A DNA stretch of 16,058 nucleotides. Source: Porticoccaceae bacterium UBA2002 (GTDB taxonomy: Bacteria; Pseudomonadota; Gammaproteobacteria; Pseudomonadales; Porticoccaceae). Position numbers and translations under genes: made by a program. The notes under the pieces were generated by a model. The model saw only the letters and a program-made list of their open reading frames with translations, was not told where the DNA came from and ran no database searches. The stretch is from the NCBI GenBank assembly GCA_002334915.1, contig DDCQ01000035.1, positions 1 to 16,058 on the forward strand. Reading direction: 5' to 3'. Each line of letters begins with the position of its first letter. Positions within the stretch are counted from its first letter, which is position 1. This document shows positions 16,043 through 16,058 of this stretch, piece after piece.

Positions 16043-16058
16043 ACTTTTATTACGTCTC

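Noticed and set aside
1..16058. Search for mobile elements, defence genes, CRISPR arrays, biosynthetic clusters or foreign islands
   Set aside because: All genes are core housekeeping families in compact operons with consistent style; no long repeats, integrase, transposase or spacer pattern was seen by eye.

Overview
This window looks like ordinary chromosomal core-genome sequence from a gammaproteobacterium, probably a marine, aerobic, Pseudomonas-like or Cellvibrionales-like lineage (lineage is inference). The evidence is a Na+-NQR complex with its maturation factors ApbE and NqrM, a soluble transhydrogenase SthA, a three-gene lolCDE set with distinct LolC and LolE, a two-domain QueF, and a YadG/YadH-type ABC transporter. 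From memory, the order nqrF-apbE-nqrM-sth-...-lolCDE also occurs in Pseudomonas aeruginosa; I could not check this. There are no mobile elements, CRISPR arrays, tRNA or rRNA genes, and no gene-free stretch above about 150 bp.

Layout from left to right. (1) 1-258 (+): 3' end of a class III nucleotide cyclase gene, tail-to-tail with and overlapping gcvP by 10 bp. (2) 4259-249 (-): gcvT then gcvP, the T and P proteins of the glycine cleavage system; gcvH is not here. (3) 4370-5224 (+): a LysR-type regulator divergent from gcvT. The 110-bp intergenic region holds a good sigma-70 promoter for gcvTP and an operator-like dyad just downstream of a perfect -10 box for the regulator. (4) 7806-5272 (-): yadG-yadH-queF, with an 8-bp overlap and then a TAATG junction. 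(5) 7955-8485 (+): a DUF2062 membrane protein. (6) 11630-8482 (-): lolC-lolD-lolE, each pair overlapping by 8 bp. (7) 11764-12084 (+): a small exported protein of unknown function. (8) 16042-12081 (-): nqrF-apbE-nqrM-sthA, the tail of an nqr operon that continues beyond the right edge.

The genes do housekeeping work: one-carbon metabolism and glycine catabolism (gcv), NADH oxidation coupled to sodium export and its cofactor loading (nqrF, apbE, nqrM), NAD(H)/NADP(H) balance (sthA), lipoprotein release from the inner membrane (lolCDE), and the last dedicated step to preQ1 for tRNA queuosine (queF). No undescribed multi-gene system is apparent. The points worth a second look are small and regulatory: a terminator-like hairpin inside the apbE signal-sequence codons, the lysR/gcvT control region, the recurring 8-bp gene overlaps and CTAG shared stops, and queF coupled to an export-type ABC transporter.
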